Shown: one piece after another, positions 21,505-29,240 of the stretch
Numbering within the stretch: position 1 is the first letter of the stretch
Layout: each line of letters opens with the position of its first letter
Source of the DNA: a virus
Strand: one strand, 5' to 3'
Virus record (IMG/VR): IMGVR_UViG_3300047318_000172
Coordinates: 1 to 38,250 of that record
Length of the DNA stretch: 38,250 bases
Translations under genes and position numbers: made by a program
The notes under the pieces: generated by a model
What the model was told of the DNA's origin: nothing
The model's input: the letters and a program-made list of their open reading frames with translations, nothing else
The model's database searches: none

Positions 21505-23245
21505 GGAACGCCTGTCCTCTTTCGTAACCGAAGTTACGCACGGTTTGGGCCGCCTTACGGTCGGTGTCCCAACCATACATTTTGTAGCGGAACGATCCAA
21601 GGGTTTCCCGGCCCTGTTCCTCCCACCATGCCAGCAGTTCCTCGGAGGCGTACTTGCGGGCGGTCACTGCGGAGCCGGTGAAGATGTTCATCTCCGTGTC
21701 GTACCCGCCGGCGCCGCGGGAGTGCCGCTTGCCTGCCTCGTTGAGGAGGACGCCGTTCAGGTCATCGAGGGCCCGGTTGTATTGGGCCATCGCGTAGTTC
21801 TGGTACTCCTCTGATGCGACCTCGCGCTGGGAGAGGTTGCGGGACTTGCGGGCCGCCGGGTTCGTGAGCGGCTTCGGGTCCAGCACCATGGGCGCGGGCG
21901 GGTCCTTGATGAGGTCCGCCGCGTCCTTGCCGGTCACGATGGTGTTCACCGATTCCCAGCGGGCGTCCCGTTCGTCCATGATCTCCATGATCTTGTCGAA
22001 CACTTCGGGGTCGTCGGCGTGCTTGGACATGAGCGCGGCGAGGTCCCCGTCGGTCAGGTCCCGGGTGGTGTCGTAGGTCATCGTGTCGGCGAGGTCCTTG
22101 CCGGCCAGGGCGGGGGCCTTGGGCGGGTCTGTGATGGTGCGGGCGATGGGGAAGTCCGTCTCCGGCTTCGGTTTGGCGATGCTGGTCCGGTAGTTGAGGT
22201 CCTTGCGGCCGTTCGCGTCCCGGAACGCCTTGAACTCGGCCTGTTTGGCGCGGAGTTTGGCCCGTGCCTGGGTGGCTTGCGGGCCGCCGAACTCCTGGGC
22301 GATCGCGTCCTGGCGTTTGAGCTCCCGGACGCGGCGCTCATGGGCCCGCTGCTGGCTCCGGAGCGCGTCCCCTTCCGGGTCTGCGGTGTCGGAGGGGGTC
22401 TTCGTGATCCCGGACAGGTACACGCTGTGGCTGTGGCGGCAGTTCGGGTGATAGAGGCCGTTGCCCTTCGCCTCGGACAGGGAGGCGACGACGGTCTTCC
22501 CGTCCCGCAGCCGGCCCGTGGTGTTCCCGGAGAGGGAGAGGACCTTGCCCTCGTAGGGGCGGCAGACCTTGCACTCCTCCGGGGCGTTCGAGACGATGAC
22601 CGTGTCGATGCCGAGCTCCCGGATACGGTCCGTATGGCCCTGCAGCATCGCGTTCGATGCCGAGGTCCGGGCCGCCATCTCAGCGTATGCGCTCATGGAC
22701 CATTGCCGCCCGGCGACGTCCCGGAACCCCGTCACGCCCTGAGAGGCGAGGCGGGTAAGGATCTTCGCGGACGCTTCCCGGCGGGTGAGCGTGCCGAGGA
22801 CCGTCTGCGCGGCTACCTGCGTCACGACCTGCTGGTAGACGTCGGTCACGGCGCGGCGGATCTGGAACTGCATCGGGGTCAGCCGGGCGAGCGTGTCGGA
22901 CACGATCGCGGCGGCGGCCCCGGTGGTCTGGACTTCCCCGAACGCGCCCGCAGCGAGGCCGGCGGCGGTCAGGTCAGTGCCAGCGGTGGCTATCCCGCGG
23001 TTGTACGCGATCCCGACGGCCCGCTCCACGGCCCCGGGCACGTTCTTGGCTAGGTCGGCGAGGATGCCGTCGGCCTGCCGGGAAAGTGCCTGGATGCCGA
23101 GGAGTTTCGTCTCAGCCCAGTCCGGGGCGTCCTTGCCGCTGGCGAGGGCCGCCGCGATGCGCTGCAGGAGTGTTGACTCCGCTTCGGAGTACAGCTCCTG
23201 GACACCCTTCGCGAGGGTGGCAGCGTCATCGGGGCGGATCGCCAT
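21485..23245 (-). CDS. MuF-like minor capsid protein with long C-terminal extension
   Basis: 586 residues. The first ~300 match phage minor head proteins (Phage_min_cap2/MuF-like): MQFQIRRAVTDVYQQVVTQV, FRDVAGRQWSMSAYAEMAAR, then a zinc-like pair, EECKVCRPYEGK and LYHPNCRHSHS. Residues about 300-370 form a charged coiled segment. The last ~215 residues (DLTDGDLAALMSKHADDPEV to WDTDRKAAQTVRNFGYERGQ) are extra and unassigned; MuF proteins sometimes carry C-terminal effector domains delivered with DNA, so it may be one. It follows the portal gene in the usual order. Confidence 0.85.
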   Translation of the reverse strand: MAIRPDDAATLAKGVQELYSEAESTLLQRIAAALASGKDAPDWAETKLLGIQALSRQADGILADLAKNVPGAVERAVGIAYNRGIATAGTDLTAAGLAAGAFGEVQTTGAAAAIVSDTLARLTPMQFQIRRAVTDVYQQVVTQVAAQTVLGTLTRREASAKILTRLASQGVTGFRDVAGRQWSMSAYAEMAARTSASNAMLQGHTDRIRELGIDTVIVSNAPEECKVCRPYEGKVLSLSGNTTGRLRDGKTVVASLSEAKGNGLYHPNCRHSHSVYLSGITKTPSDTADPEGDALRSQQRAHERRVRELKRQDAIAQEFGGPQATQARAKLRAKQAEFKAFRDANGRKDLNYRTSIAKPKPETDFPIARTITDPPKAPALAGKDLADTMTYDTTRDLTDGDLAALMSKHADDPEVFDKIMEIMDERDARWESVNTIVTGKDAADLIKDPPAPMVLDPKPLTNPAARKSRNLSQREVASEEYQNYAMAQYNRALDDLNGVLLNEAGKRHSRGAGGYDTEMNIFTGSAVTARKYASEELLAWWEEQGRETLGSFRYKMYGWDTDRKAAQTVRNFGYERGQAFRDRSQL

Positions 23246-23254
23246 GGGGGAATC

Positions 23255-24847
23255 CTATCCGGTCGGGGTTGGGGACGGCTGGGGGATGATGCCGGCGCCG
23301 TCGGTCCCGAACACTGCCGGGTCCTCCAGTGCGCCGAGGCCGAACTCGTCCTTGATACGGGCGACTTCCTCGACCACCTTGTCATCCGACCAGTCAGGAT
23401 TCTTCGTCCGGACTCTGGATTCAATGGATGAGGACTGGGAGTTGTAGTCGAGCTGGTTGGTTTCGGCGATGGCCTTGGGGTCATCGGAGACACCGTCGGG
23501 GAACTCGCACTCCACCGCGTAGGGCTTCGCACCCCCGGCGGGGAAGACGGCCGCGTCCACGGCCAAAGCTTTGGACAGGATGGCCTCATCCGCGGGCTTC
23601 ACGCCGAGGATCTTGCGTTTGCGGGTGGTGAAGGACAGTTGCTGCCGGGCCGCGACCTCCGTGGCCGTCATCGCCGACCCGTCATCGGTGAGCCCGAACG
23701 TCGAGGGGGAGTAGCCTGCCGCGGCGAGGATGACGCGGCGGAAATGGTCGATGGCTTTGAGGAAGTCCTCGGTTCGGATCTGGAACTGGACGGCCTCGAT
23801 CGCCATCTTCTCCGAACCCGCGGAGGACGGGGCTGCCTTGACGGGGGTGAAGATGGTCTGGTCCAGGTCGAACCCGGCACCCAGACCGGCGCCGAGATCC
23901 CGGAGCATGGACTCGCCGACGATGAGGCGGCCCTTGCCGAGCCGGATGTCCTTCAGCCAGGAACTGTAGAGTTCGTCGAGGGCGTCGAGCATCTGCTCAA
24001 TGCCTTCAAGGTCACTCCGGCCGAGGTTGGCGCCGAGCGGGTCGTTCCGCCACATCGAGGAGGGCAGGATGTTCGGGGCGTACACGGCGCCGAGGCCCGG
24101 GGTGAGGGTGGAGAGCGTGTTCCCGTCGATGAGCTGGGTGAGGACGTCGGCGCGCATCAGCCACGCCGTGGCCGGGTGTGCGTCGAAGCTCTGCGCCTGC
24201 CCGAGGTTAGCGTCGGTGCCCTGGTAGAGCCCGTACACGATCACGCCGATGCCTTGGCTGTCGGTTTCGTGGCGTTCGAGCAGCCGCCAGACCGTCGTGT
24301 TGGTCCGGCCGACGACCTGCCAGAACGTCACGGCCGCGAGTTGTCCGGCGGTGAACTCCGGGTGCGCGGCGTCCGCGTCGACCTTCGTGATGAAGACGTG
24401 GTCCTTGACCGTGGAGTCCCAGGTGATGCGCTTGAACACCCCACCCAGCGCCGCACTGATCTCGGCGGCGCTGATGCTGAGCTGTTCGAAGGCGGGGCCC
24501 GCGATCAGGTCGAGCCGTTCCTGGACCTTGCTCACGTCCGTCACGCCAGCGGGGGCGATGATGGTGGCCTTCGACGGCTCACTGTAGAGCAGGTTCGCGG
24601 CGGTCCTGCAAATCTCCTGACCCAGCGGAACATGGATGGAGTTGGTTTCGACGGCCCCGTTAGTCTTCGCCCCGAGGAACCACGTCCGCAACCGCGAGAT
24701 CACGCCGGTCCGGTTCGTTTCCCGGGTGTAGATGTCCGTCAGGGTCGACACGTCGTTGGAATACCAACTCGCGTACTCGCGGTACTTGGGCAGGATCGCG
24801 GCGAGTTCGACCGGCGGCCATGCGGTTCCGTTGGCTGGCAGAGCCAT
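23255..24847 (-). CDS. Portal protein (SPP1 gp6-like)
   Basis: 530 residues, beginning MALPANGTAWPPVELAAILP. FLGAKTNGAVETNSIHVPLG and QEICRTAANLLYSEPSKAT are typical portal N-terminal elements; the middle holds LDALDELYSSWLKDIRLGKG, and the C-terminal part contains LKAIDHFRRVILAAAGYSPS and TATEVAARQQLSF, the crown-side helices. Dodecameric portal of the capsid vertex, binding terminase and then head-tail connectors. Sits between terminase large subunit and MuF-like protein. Confidence 0.88.
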   Translation of the reverse strand: MALPANGTAWPPVELAAILPKYREYASWYSNDVSTLTDIYTRETNRTGVISRLRTWFLGAKTNGAVETNSIHVPLGQEICRTAANLLYSEPSKATIIAPAGVTDVSKVQERLDLIAGPAFEQLSISAAEISAALGGVFKRITWDSTVKDHVFITKVDADAAHPEFTAGQLAAVTFWQVVGRTNTTVWRLLERHETDSQGIGVIVYGLYQGTDANLGQAQSFDAHPATAWLMRADVLTQLIDGNTLSTLTPGLGAVYAPNILPSSMWRNDPLGANLGRSDLEGIEQMLDALDELYSSWLKDIRLGKGRLIVGESMLRDLGAGLGAGFDLDQTIFTPVKAAPSSAGSEKMAIEAVQFQIRTEDFLKAIDHFRRVILAAAGYSPSTFGLTDDGSAMTATEVAARQQLSFTTRKRKILGVKPADEAILSKALAVDAAVFPAGGAKPYAVECEFPDGVSDDPKAIAETNQLDYNSQSSSIESRVRTKNPDWSDDKVVEEVARIKDEFGLGALEDPAVFGTDGAGIIPQPSPTPTG

Positions 24848-24863
24848 GAGGCCTCCTTCGTTG

Positions 24864-26144
24864 TTATGCGGCGAGGTCCACGTAGGGGCGCCAGTTCGTT
24901 TCGGTGGTGGTCACTGCGTACCTAAAAGCATCGATGCTGTGATCGGCCACCTTCATCGGCTCATCAAGGCCCTTCTCCGTTGCCTTGGTACTCCACGAGT
25001 AGCCGGGCATTTCGTTGATCAGGCCCGTGCAGCGGTCCGAGATCCGCAGCTTCCCCGCGTTCAGCAGGGACGAGACGGTCCGGATGCCGTAGAGGACTTC
25101 GTTGTCGCCGTTGATGACGTTCCGGAGCCCGTCCTGATCCAGCTGGACTTTGAACGACGCGGCGGCCGGGTCAATGATCAGCCATTCCGGGACGTACCCT
25201 TCGGCGGCGGACTTGACCAGCCAGGCTTTGAGGGCGGCGGAGAGCTGCCCGTCGGTGAGCCGGATCTCGGCTTGACGGGAGTCGTACCGCCATTCGTCGA
25301 TCGCGTACAGGATGCCGTCTTGCCCGAGGCCGAGCATGATCGCACTCGTCGCGTTCGTGGTGCCGTAGTCAACACCGGCCCCGAGGACGGACCGCATGGG
25401 TGGCAGGTCCTCATGCTTGACGATGTGGGTCTCATGGTTCCAGGAGTCGAACACGGCCCCATCGGCGGCGACCCATTCGGCGAGGATGTAGCGGCGGTAG
25501 AACAGACCGGTGTAGGCCTTCTTCTGCCGGGCGACGTACTCCGGGGTCAGGGACTGGTTGTCGTCCATGAGGAACGTGAACCGGTGGAGCTCCAGCGCGT
25601 CGTCGGACAGGTTCCGTTTGATCGTGCCTTGCCCGTCGATCCAGAGCGCGGCCTTGTCCAGCCAGTCGGTTTTGAGCCAGTGAACCGGCCCGCCCGGGTT
25701 CGAGGTGAGCCAGAGCTTCGCGCCCGGGATGGACAGGCGGGTGTACAGCATCTTGAAAAACGATTCGGGGACCGTCTCCGCCTCATCGAGGTAAGCGCCG
25801 GCGAGGGTGAGGCCCTGGATCTTCGTCTTGGCCTGTTCGTTGTTCGCGCCGTAGATGTGGATCTCACGGCCGATGATCGTCGCCGTGCCCGTGCCGTAGT
25901 TGATCTTCACCCGGTTACGGCCGAACATCTCCTGCAGCGGGAGGAGGAGGTTGTTGATGACCGTACGCTCCGTACGGCCGCACATGGCGAGTGCACCCGG
26001 CGGGCCGGTCCGGATGAACCGGACCCAGTCCAGCAGGGACGTGAACGTTTTCCCGGACCGGACCGCACCCTCGTAGGCTTCGATCGACGATGACGGGTGG
26101 GCGAGCGCCAGGAGCGCTTTACCCTGCAGCGGCTTAGCCTCCAC
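24864..26144 (-). CDS. terL: Terminase large subunit
   Basis: 426 residues. Walker A GAVRSGKT at 26-33 and Walker B AYLDEAE (D120, E121) form the ATPase; SNPGG (148-152) is the coupling motif. The C-terminal RNase-H-like nuclease has D259 in GVDYGT, D325 in LIIDPAA and D401/D405 in DHSIDAF. All expected catalytic acids are present. It overlaps the small subunit gene by 11 bp. The family is Terminase_3/PBSX-type; packaging strategy (cos or headful) cannot be read from it. Confidence 0.94.
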   Translation of the reverse strand: MEAKPLQGKALLALAHPSSSIEAYEGAVRSGKTFTSLLDWVRFIRTGPPGALAMCGRTERTVINNLLLPLQEMFGRNRVKINYGTGTATIIGREIHIYGANNEQAKTKIQGLTLAGAYLDEAETVPESFFKMLYTRLSIPGAKLWLTSNPGGPVHWLKTDWLDKAALWIDGQGTIKRNLSDDALELHRFTFLMDDNQSLTPEYVARQKKAYTGLFYRRYILAEWVAADGAVFDSWNHETHIVKHEDLPPMRSVLGAGVDYGTTNATSAIMLGLGQDGILYAIDEWRYDSRQAEIRLTDGQLSAALKAWLVKSAAEGYVPEWLIIDPAAASFKVQLDQDGLRNVINGDNEVLYGIRTVSSLLNAGKLRISDRCTGLINEMPGYSWSTKATEKGLDEPMKVADHSIDAFRYAVTTTETNWRPYVDLAA

Positions 26145-26631
26145 TGTTGCCGCCCATCATGAACTCCAGCCACTTGTCCACGGCCGCGCCCGACTCCTCG
26201 CCGGAACGGTCGTAATCTTCGAGCTTCGTGGCCTTGTCCAGGTAGATCGCGATCGCCGTCGCATGGGAACGCTCATCAGCGGCCGGAGGTTCGATGTCAT
26301 AAACCGTCTCGGTGCCCTCTTTGGTCGTCGCCGTCCACGTGTACGTGTCAGCTTCGAGCCGGTCCAAGATCTTCTCAGTCCGGCCATACAGCCGCTGGAC
26401 GATGGAAGCGCGTCTAAGCTTCCCGTCCGCGACCTTCGCCTCAACAGCTGCGCGTACGCGTTCAGGGCGTACCGTACGCGTACCAGCCTTGCGGGCCCAT
26501 CCTGCGACGGTGTTCTTGGGGATGCCGAGTTGTTTCTCTACAGCGGTTGGGCCGTCGGTTTCGTAGAGGGCGAGGGCGGCGTCCTTCTGTTCTTGGGTGT
26601 AGGTCTTTCCCGGAGGCACAAGGGTCGTCAC
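26134..26631 (-). CDS. terS: Terminase small subunit
   Basis: 165 residues from a GTG start. KDAALALYETDGPTAVEKQL, then GIPKNTVAGWARKAG, is an N-terminal helix-turn-helix of the terS kind, followed by a helical oligomerisation region (RRASIVQRLYGRTEKILDRL) and an acidic C-terminus. It recognises phage DNA, possibly within the structured region just upstream. First gene of the late operon. Confidence 0.85.
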   Translation of the reverse strand: MTTLVPPGKTYTQEQKDAALALYETDGPTAVEKQLGIPKNTVAGWARKAGTRTVRPERVRAAVEAKVADGKLRRASIVQRLYGRTEKILDRLEADTYTWTATTKEGTETVYDIEPPAADERSHATAIAIYLDKATKLEDYDRSGEESGAAVDKWLEFMMGGNSGG

Positions 26632-26656
26632 CGCCTATCGTGTCTAGTGGTTATCT

Positions 26657-26764
26657 GAGTAGGGCCGCAGTGTTGGGCTGCTGACCGAGCCATTCATCCG
26701 GGGTGCGCGCCCAGTCAAGCTGGGGTTAGCGTCGCTCGGCACCACAGTTGGTGCGGCCCTACTC
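26657..26764. repeat. Nested inverted repeats upstream of the terminase
   Basis: GAGTAGGGCCGCA (26657-26669) is exactly complementary to 26752-26764. Inside it CCGAGC pairs with GCTCGG, and an apical CCCAG-TCAAG-CTGGG hairpin lies in the middle. The element could be the packaging (pac/cos) region or a structured leader RNA; it ends 26 bases upstream of the terS start. No gene was seen in 26632-27266. Confidence 0.55.
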
Positions 26765-26835
26765 AAGAGGTTGGCACTACTCGCTAGCCCGCTGTGTACG
26801 TTGACGTAACTTGACCGGGGTGCTTTCGTGCCAGT

Positions 26836-26934
26836 GGACTGCGGTGGAGTCGAACCGCCGTGGCGCCTGAGCGCCTATGAACCTTTCAGCCCTGCTTGTG
26901 CCAGACCCCGGGAGTTCTGCAGTCTCCCGGGGTC
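26836..26934. other. Structured noncoding segment with tRNA-like T-arm and strong hairpin
   Basis: On the leftward strand GGCGG-TTCGACT-CCACC resembles a T-arm with one mismatch, preceded by a GGCGC-TCAG-GCGCC hairpin like a class II variable arm. Further upstream lies a perfect 11-bp hairpin (26904-26914 with 26924-26934). A 5' strand AGACTGC could pair 6 of 7 with GCAGTCC, but I could not build anticodon and D arms. It might be a degenerate tRNA, a tmRNA fragment or a packaging structure. Confidence 0.3.
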
Positions 26935-27120
26935 CAGCGGTGCGCCGATCGCCAGTCGACGCGCTCGCCCCCCGTTTATGGCGGGAAGTTTGGGCCGGCG
27001 TCTCTCGACGTGCGGCGGTGCGCTTGACCCTGCGCGGGAGATGAGTTCCCCTTTCGGTTGTGTGTCTCATCTATGCCCACGGCGTCAGGTAGCGAATGCC
27101 CGGCCTGTGGGTGGTTGCAG

Positions 27121-27156
27121 TGAAGGCCCGCCGTTATGGGGGCCGGCGGGCCTTCA
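27121..27156. terminator. 13-bp GC-rich hairpin
   Basis: 27121-27133 and 27144-27156 form a perfect 13-bp stem around a 10-nt loop. No T-tract follows on either strand. It lies between the early/middle genes ending at 27267 and the terminase leader, so it may reduce readthrough or act as an antitermination target. Confidence 0.5.
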
Positions 27157-27208
27157 AGTTCGTGCGCGGGTGGGGTCTCAGCCACTTCTCGCAACATATC
27201 CACTTACT

Positions 27209-27236
27209 ACGTTACACCGATTTCCCTCATTGTCCA
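27209..27236 (-). promoter_or_regulatory. Leftward promoter candidate before the late region
   Basis: Leftward TGGACA (27236-27231), a 16-base spacer and TAACGT (27214-27209), with GAGGGAA in the spacer. Same layout as 330-358 and 30649-30678. A second ATTCCCTCA lies just rightward at 27241-27249. This could be the late promoter serving the terminase and structural genes. Confidence 0.45.
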
Positions 27237-27266
27237 GCACATTCCCTCACCTATTTCGGCGAGTTG

Positions 27267-27419
27267 CTATCGCTTGGCGTTCGGGTAGTTGCTTGCGGGA
27301 ATGTAGTAATCGCAGAAGGCGCAGATTGTGCAGCCGCTATGCGCTCCCGGGCGGCCGGTCCGTTCTGTCCCCTTGTGCGCGTTGGATGGGTGGTTGCAGT
27401 CGCACGGCTCGGCGCTCAT
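27267..27419 (-). CDS. Small zinc-binding-like protein
   Basis: 50 residues, beginning MSAEPCDCNHPSNAHKGTER. Two Cys clusters (CDCNHP and CTICAFCDYYI) with His could hold one or two zinc ions. The C-terminus is PASNYPNAKR. ATGA overlap with the upstream gene. Function unknown. Confidence 0.68.
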   Translation of the reverse strand: MSAEPCDCNHPSNAHKGTERTGRPGAHSGCTICAFCDYYIPASNYPNAKR

Positions 27420-28201
27420 GCTGCCATTCTTTCGCGTCGTTCGGCGAGGACGTCGAGGCGGGCTTCCCACACTGCCCGGACGTCGCTGATCAGGTAGGTC
27501 GGCTGACCGGTGCGATTTACCCCGACGGCGGTGAGTTTGTCCCGGTTCGCCCATACCCGGATCGTCCCCTGGGGGAGGGCGAGGTTCCGGACGGGGTCGG
27601 AGAGGATGCGGGAGATCTCCGCGGCGGTGCCGGTCGCGTAGCCGGCGGCTGTGATGGCGCGTTCCCGCCATTCGGTCGCGTCCCACACGGTCCCGCAGGT
27701 CCCGCAGCGGGCGTCCGTCTTCCCGGTCGGGGTGTAGACCGGTGTATTGCAGTCCGGCATGTCCTCGGGTCCGGGGCAGATCCCGGCGAACACTTTCGGC
27801 GCGGTCCGGTCCATCGCGGACCGGCAGTCGCCGAGCGCGTCGTGGAGTTCCTGGGCGAGGTCCGGGGCCCATACCTGCGCCCGTACCTCACGGATCTGTG
27901 CGAGCAGTACGGACGCGGCTTTCACGGCGTGGGGCTGGCGGGTGCCGAGGATGTTAGTCCAGCCGGTGAGGATGACGTTCAGGGTCCGGCCGGCGTCGTA
28001 CGCCCGGGAGTTCGTTGGTTCCATGGGGGCAGAGTGCCCGGAGGACCCGACGGACCCGGTGCCGACGTCCATCCGGGCGGCCGAGGCCCAGAGCGCTTCG
28101 ACCATCGACTCGACCTCCCGGAGGTCCGTTTCGAGCTGTTCGGTGTGCGCGTGGCAGACCATTTCGTTCGTTTCCCCAGTGCACGCGCCACATTCGCTCA
28201 T
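27416..28201 (-). CDS. Hypothetical protein with zinc-ribbon-like pair and helix-turn-helix-like C-terminus
   Basis: 261 residues. N-terminal CGACTGE and CHAH motifs, then a helical middle (ETDLREVESMVEALWASAAR), a central CGTCGTVWDATEWRERAI segment, and a C-terminal part (LALPQGTIRVWANRDKLTAV, then TYLISDVRAVWEARLDVL) that resembles a MerR/HTH_17 reading of AxxL.V....I..W. Such multi-part proteins occur in actinophages next to replication genes; I do not recognise a function. The ATG lies 5 nt after a TAAAAT -10, so it is probably leaderless. Confidence 0.72.
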   Translation of the reverse strand: MSECGACTGETNEMVCHAHTEQLETDLREVESMVEALWASAARMDVGTGSVGSSGHSAPMEPTNSRAYDAGRTLNVILTGWTNILGTRQPHAVKAASVLLAQIREVRAQVWAPDLAQELHDALGDCRSAMDRTAPKVFAGICPGPEDMPDCNTPVYTPTGKTDARCGTCGTVWDATEWRERAITAAGYATGTAAEISRILSDPVRNLALPQGTIRVWANRDKLTAVGVNRTGQPTYLISDVRAVWEARLDVLAERRERMAA

Positions 28202-28242
28202 ACCTTATTTTACCCCAGATTCCCCCGAATTGGGGCATTATA
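28199..28242 (-). promoter_or_regulatory. Leftward promoter region before 28201
   Basis: TAAAAT (28212-28207 leftward) ends 5 nt before the ATG, implying a leaderless mRNA. GATTCCCCCGAATTGG (28218-28233 on +) is a weak version of the dispersed 16-bp element. A TATAAT also occurs at 28242-28237 leftward. No clear -35 at the usual distance. Confidence 0.4.
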
Positions 28243-28263
28243 CCCCTATGCGCAAGGGGTGTT

Positions 28264-28662
28264 TCAGACCGCCCATTCCGGCAGGTAATCCTGGTGGTCG
28301 GAGTAGACGGATGCGAGGGCGCGGAGTGTGGCGCAGCCCTGTTCTGGCCCGATGTCGGTGGGGACATCATTATTCAGCCACTTATGCCAAGTCGCTCCGC
28401 ACTCAGCGCACTTCCGCTGCGACCAGTACCAGTTTTCAAGCTGCCTGTCAGGGTGGTGTCGTTCAATGATCGCCCGTTTCGCCGCGCACTCGGCAAGGAC
28501 ACGGGAGGGGGTCTGGGCGTCGTAGAAGGCGATGTCTTCCGGGAAGAAGTTCCCCCATCGGGTCGGGTTCTCCCACGCGTCCGGCGCAACGGTCGCCTCG
28601 ACAGCACGCGCTAGCTTCTCATCCTCGGCTATGCGGGCTTCCAGGAACTCGGTAATCGTCAT
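28264..28662 (-). CDS. DUF6221-like hypothetical protein
   Basis: 132 residues. MTITEFLEARIAEDEKLARA, a central CAAKRAIIERH, then CAECG and a C-terminal LRALASVYSDHQDYLPEWAV match the actinobacterial family annotated DUF6221 (EFLxARIAEDE...LR.LA..Y.DHPDY...W). Common in Streptomyces and other actinobacterial genomes and their phages, role unknown. ATGA overlap with the next upstream gene. Confidence 0.82.
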   Translation of the reverse strand: MTITEFLEARIAEDEKLARAVEATVAPDAWENPTRWGNFFPEDIAFYDAQTPSRVLAECAAKRAIIERHHPDRQLENWYWSQRKCAECGATWHKWLNNDVPTDIGPEQGCATLRALASVYSDHQDYLPEWAV

Positions 28663-28811
28663 GCGCTCATCCTTTCACCCTGACATGCGATCGTGTTCCT
28701 GCCGACGAGTACATCTTTCATTTCGGCGAGGTCGATCTTCCCGGACCCGAACGCCTGCTCGATCAGGAACACGCACTGCTTGATCCGGCGCTCCGCCTCA
28801 CAGTCAGCCAC
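28659..28811 (-). CDS. Small hypothetical protein
   Basis: 50 residues from a GTG (MADCEAERRIKQCVFLIEQA). A helix followed by GKIDLAEMKDVLVGRN; two cysteines. The start overlaps the upstream stop by 8 bp and its stop overlaps the next ATG (ATGA). No family recognised. It is too short for routine gene callers but fits the operon spacing. Confidence 0.58.
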   Translation of the reverse strand: MADCEAERRIKQCVFLIEQAFGSGKIDLAEMKDVLVGRNTIACQGERMSA

Positions 28812-29031
28812 CGGGCCGCCCTCCCTTGTGGATCAGCGCGGGCGGAGCGACAGGGCGCGGCGTTGCCTTTTCGCAGTACGACGGGCCCCAGTCCTTTGGA
28901 TTGCCCCGGCGTGTGTAGGAGCACTTGAGGCAGACGTCGGCGCAGTACATCCGATCGCATGTCTCGCACCCGCCACACCATGACATGGGCATGAAGTCAT
29001 ACCCCGGGATCATCCTGTGGTCGCGCTTCAT
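28804..29031 (-). CDS. Cys-rich zinc-binding-like protein
   Basis: 75 residues from the ATG at 29031, chosen because it gives the 4-bp ATGA overlap usual here (an ATG at 29040 adds MAR). CGGCETCDRMYCADVCLKCS packs six cysteines in 20 residues, a likely treble-clef or zinc-ribbon. Basic Pro-rich C-terminus (PVAPPALIHKGGRPGG). Function unknown. Confidence 0.7.
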   Translation of the reverse strand: MKRDHRMIPGYDFMPMSWCGGCETCDRMYCADVCLKCSYTRRGNPKDWGPSYCEKATPRPVAPPALIHKGGRPGG

Positions 29032-29240
29032 GCGGGCCATCCTGCCCAGAAGTCGGCGGAGATTAGCCGGTTGCTCTCCAGTAGGTACGCCTTATGGGTC
29101 CCTGCGTTTCCGACCTGCCACCCCACGAGCTCCATGGCTTCCAGGTCCTCTACCTGCCCAGGCGTGAGTCGGTCCCGTGCGAGGGTGTGACGGGCCGCGA
29201 GGATACCGAACCGGATACGCTGCGCCTGATACGCGTTCAC
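29028..29240 (-). CDS. Small hypothetical protein
   Basis: 70 residues from a GTG overlapping the methyltransferase stop (GTGA). NAYQAQRIRFGILAARHTLA is a basic helix, then LTPGQVEDLEAMELVGWQVG; a W-rich C-terminus (ISADFWAGWPA). No family recognised. Confidence 0.68.
   Translation of the reverse strand: MNAYQAQRIRFGILAARHTLARDRLTPGQVEDLEAMELVGWQVGNAGTHKAYLLESNRLISADFWAGWPA

Noticed and set aside
26836-26925. Complete tRNA or tmRNA on the leftward strand
   Set aside because: T-arm-like and variable-arm-like pieces and a partial acceptor can be seen, but no valid anticodon arm, D-arm or tag frame could be built; left as a structured segment of unknown role.
26828-28288. Long rightward open frame (486 codons)
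   Set aside because: It runs antisense across 27416-28201, small Cys-protein gene and noncoding hairpins; composition is Arg/Gly/Pro-rich with no recognisable domain and no ribosome binding site. GC-rich antisense shadow.
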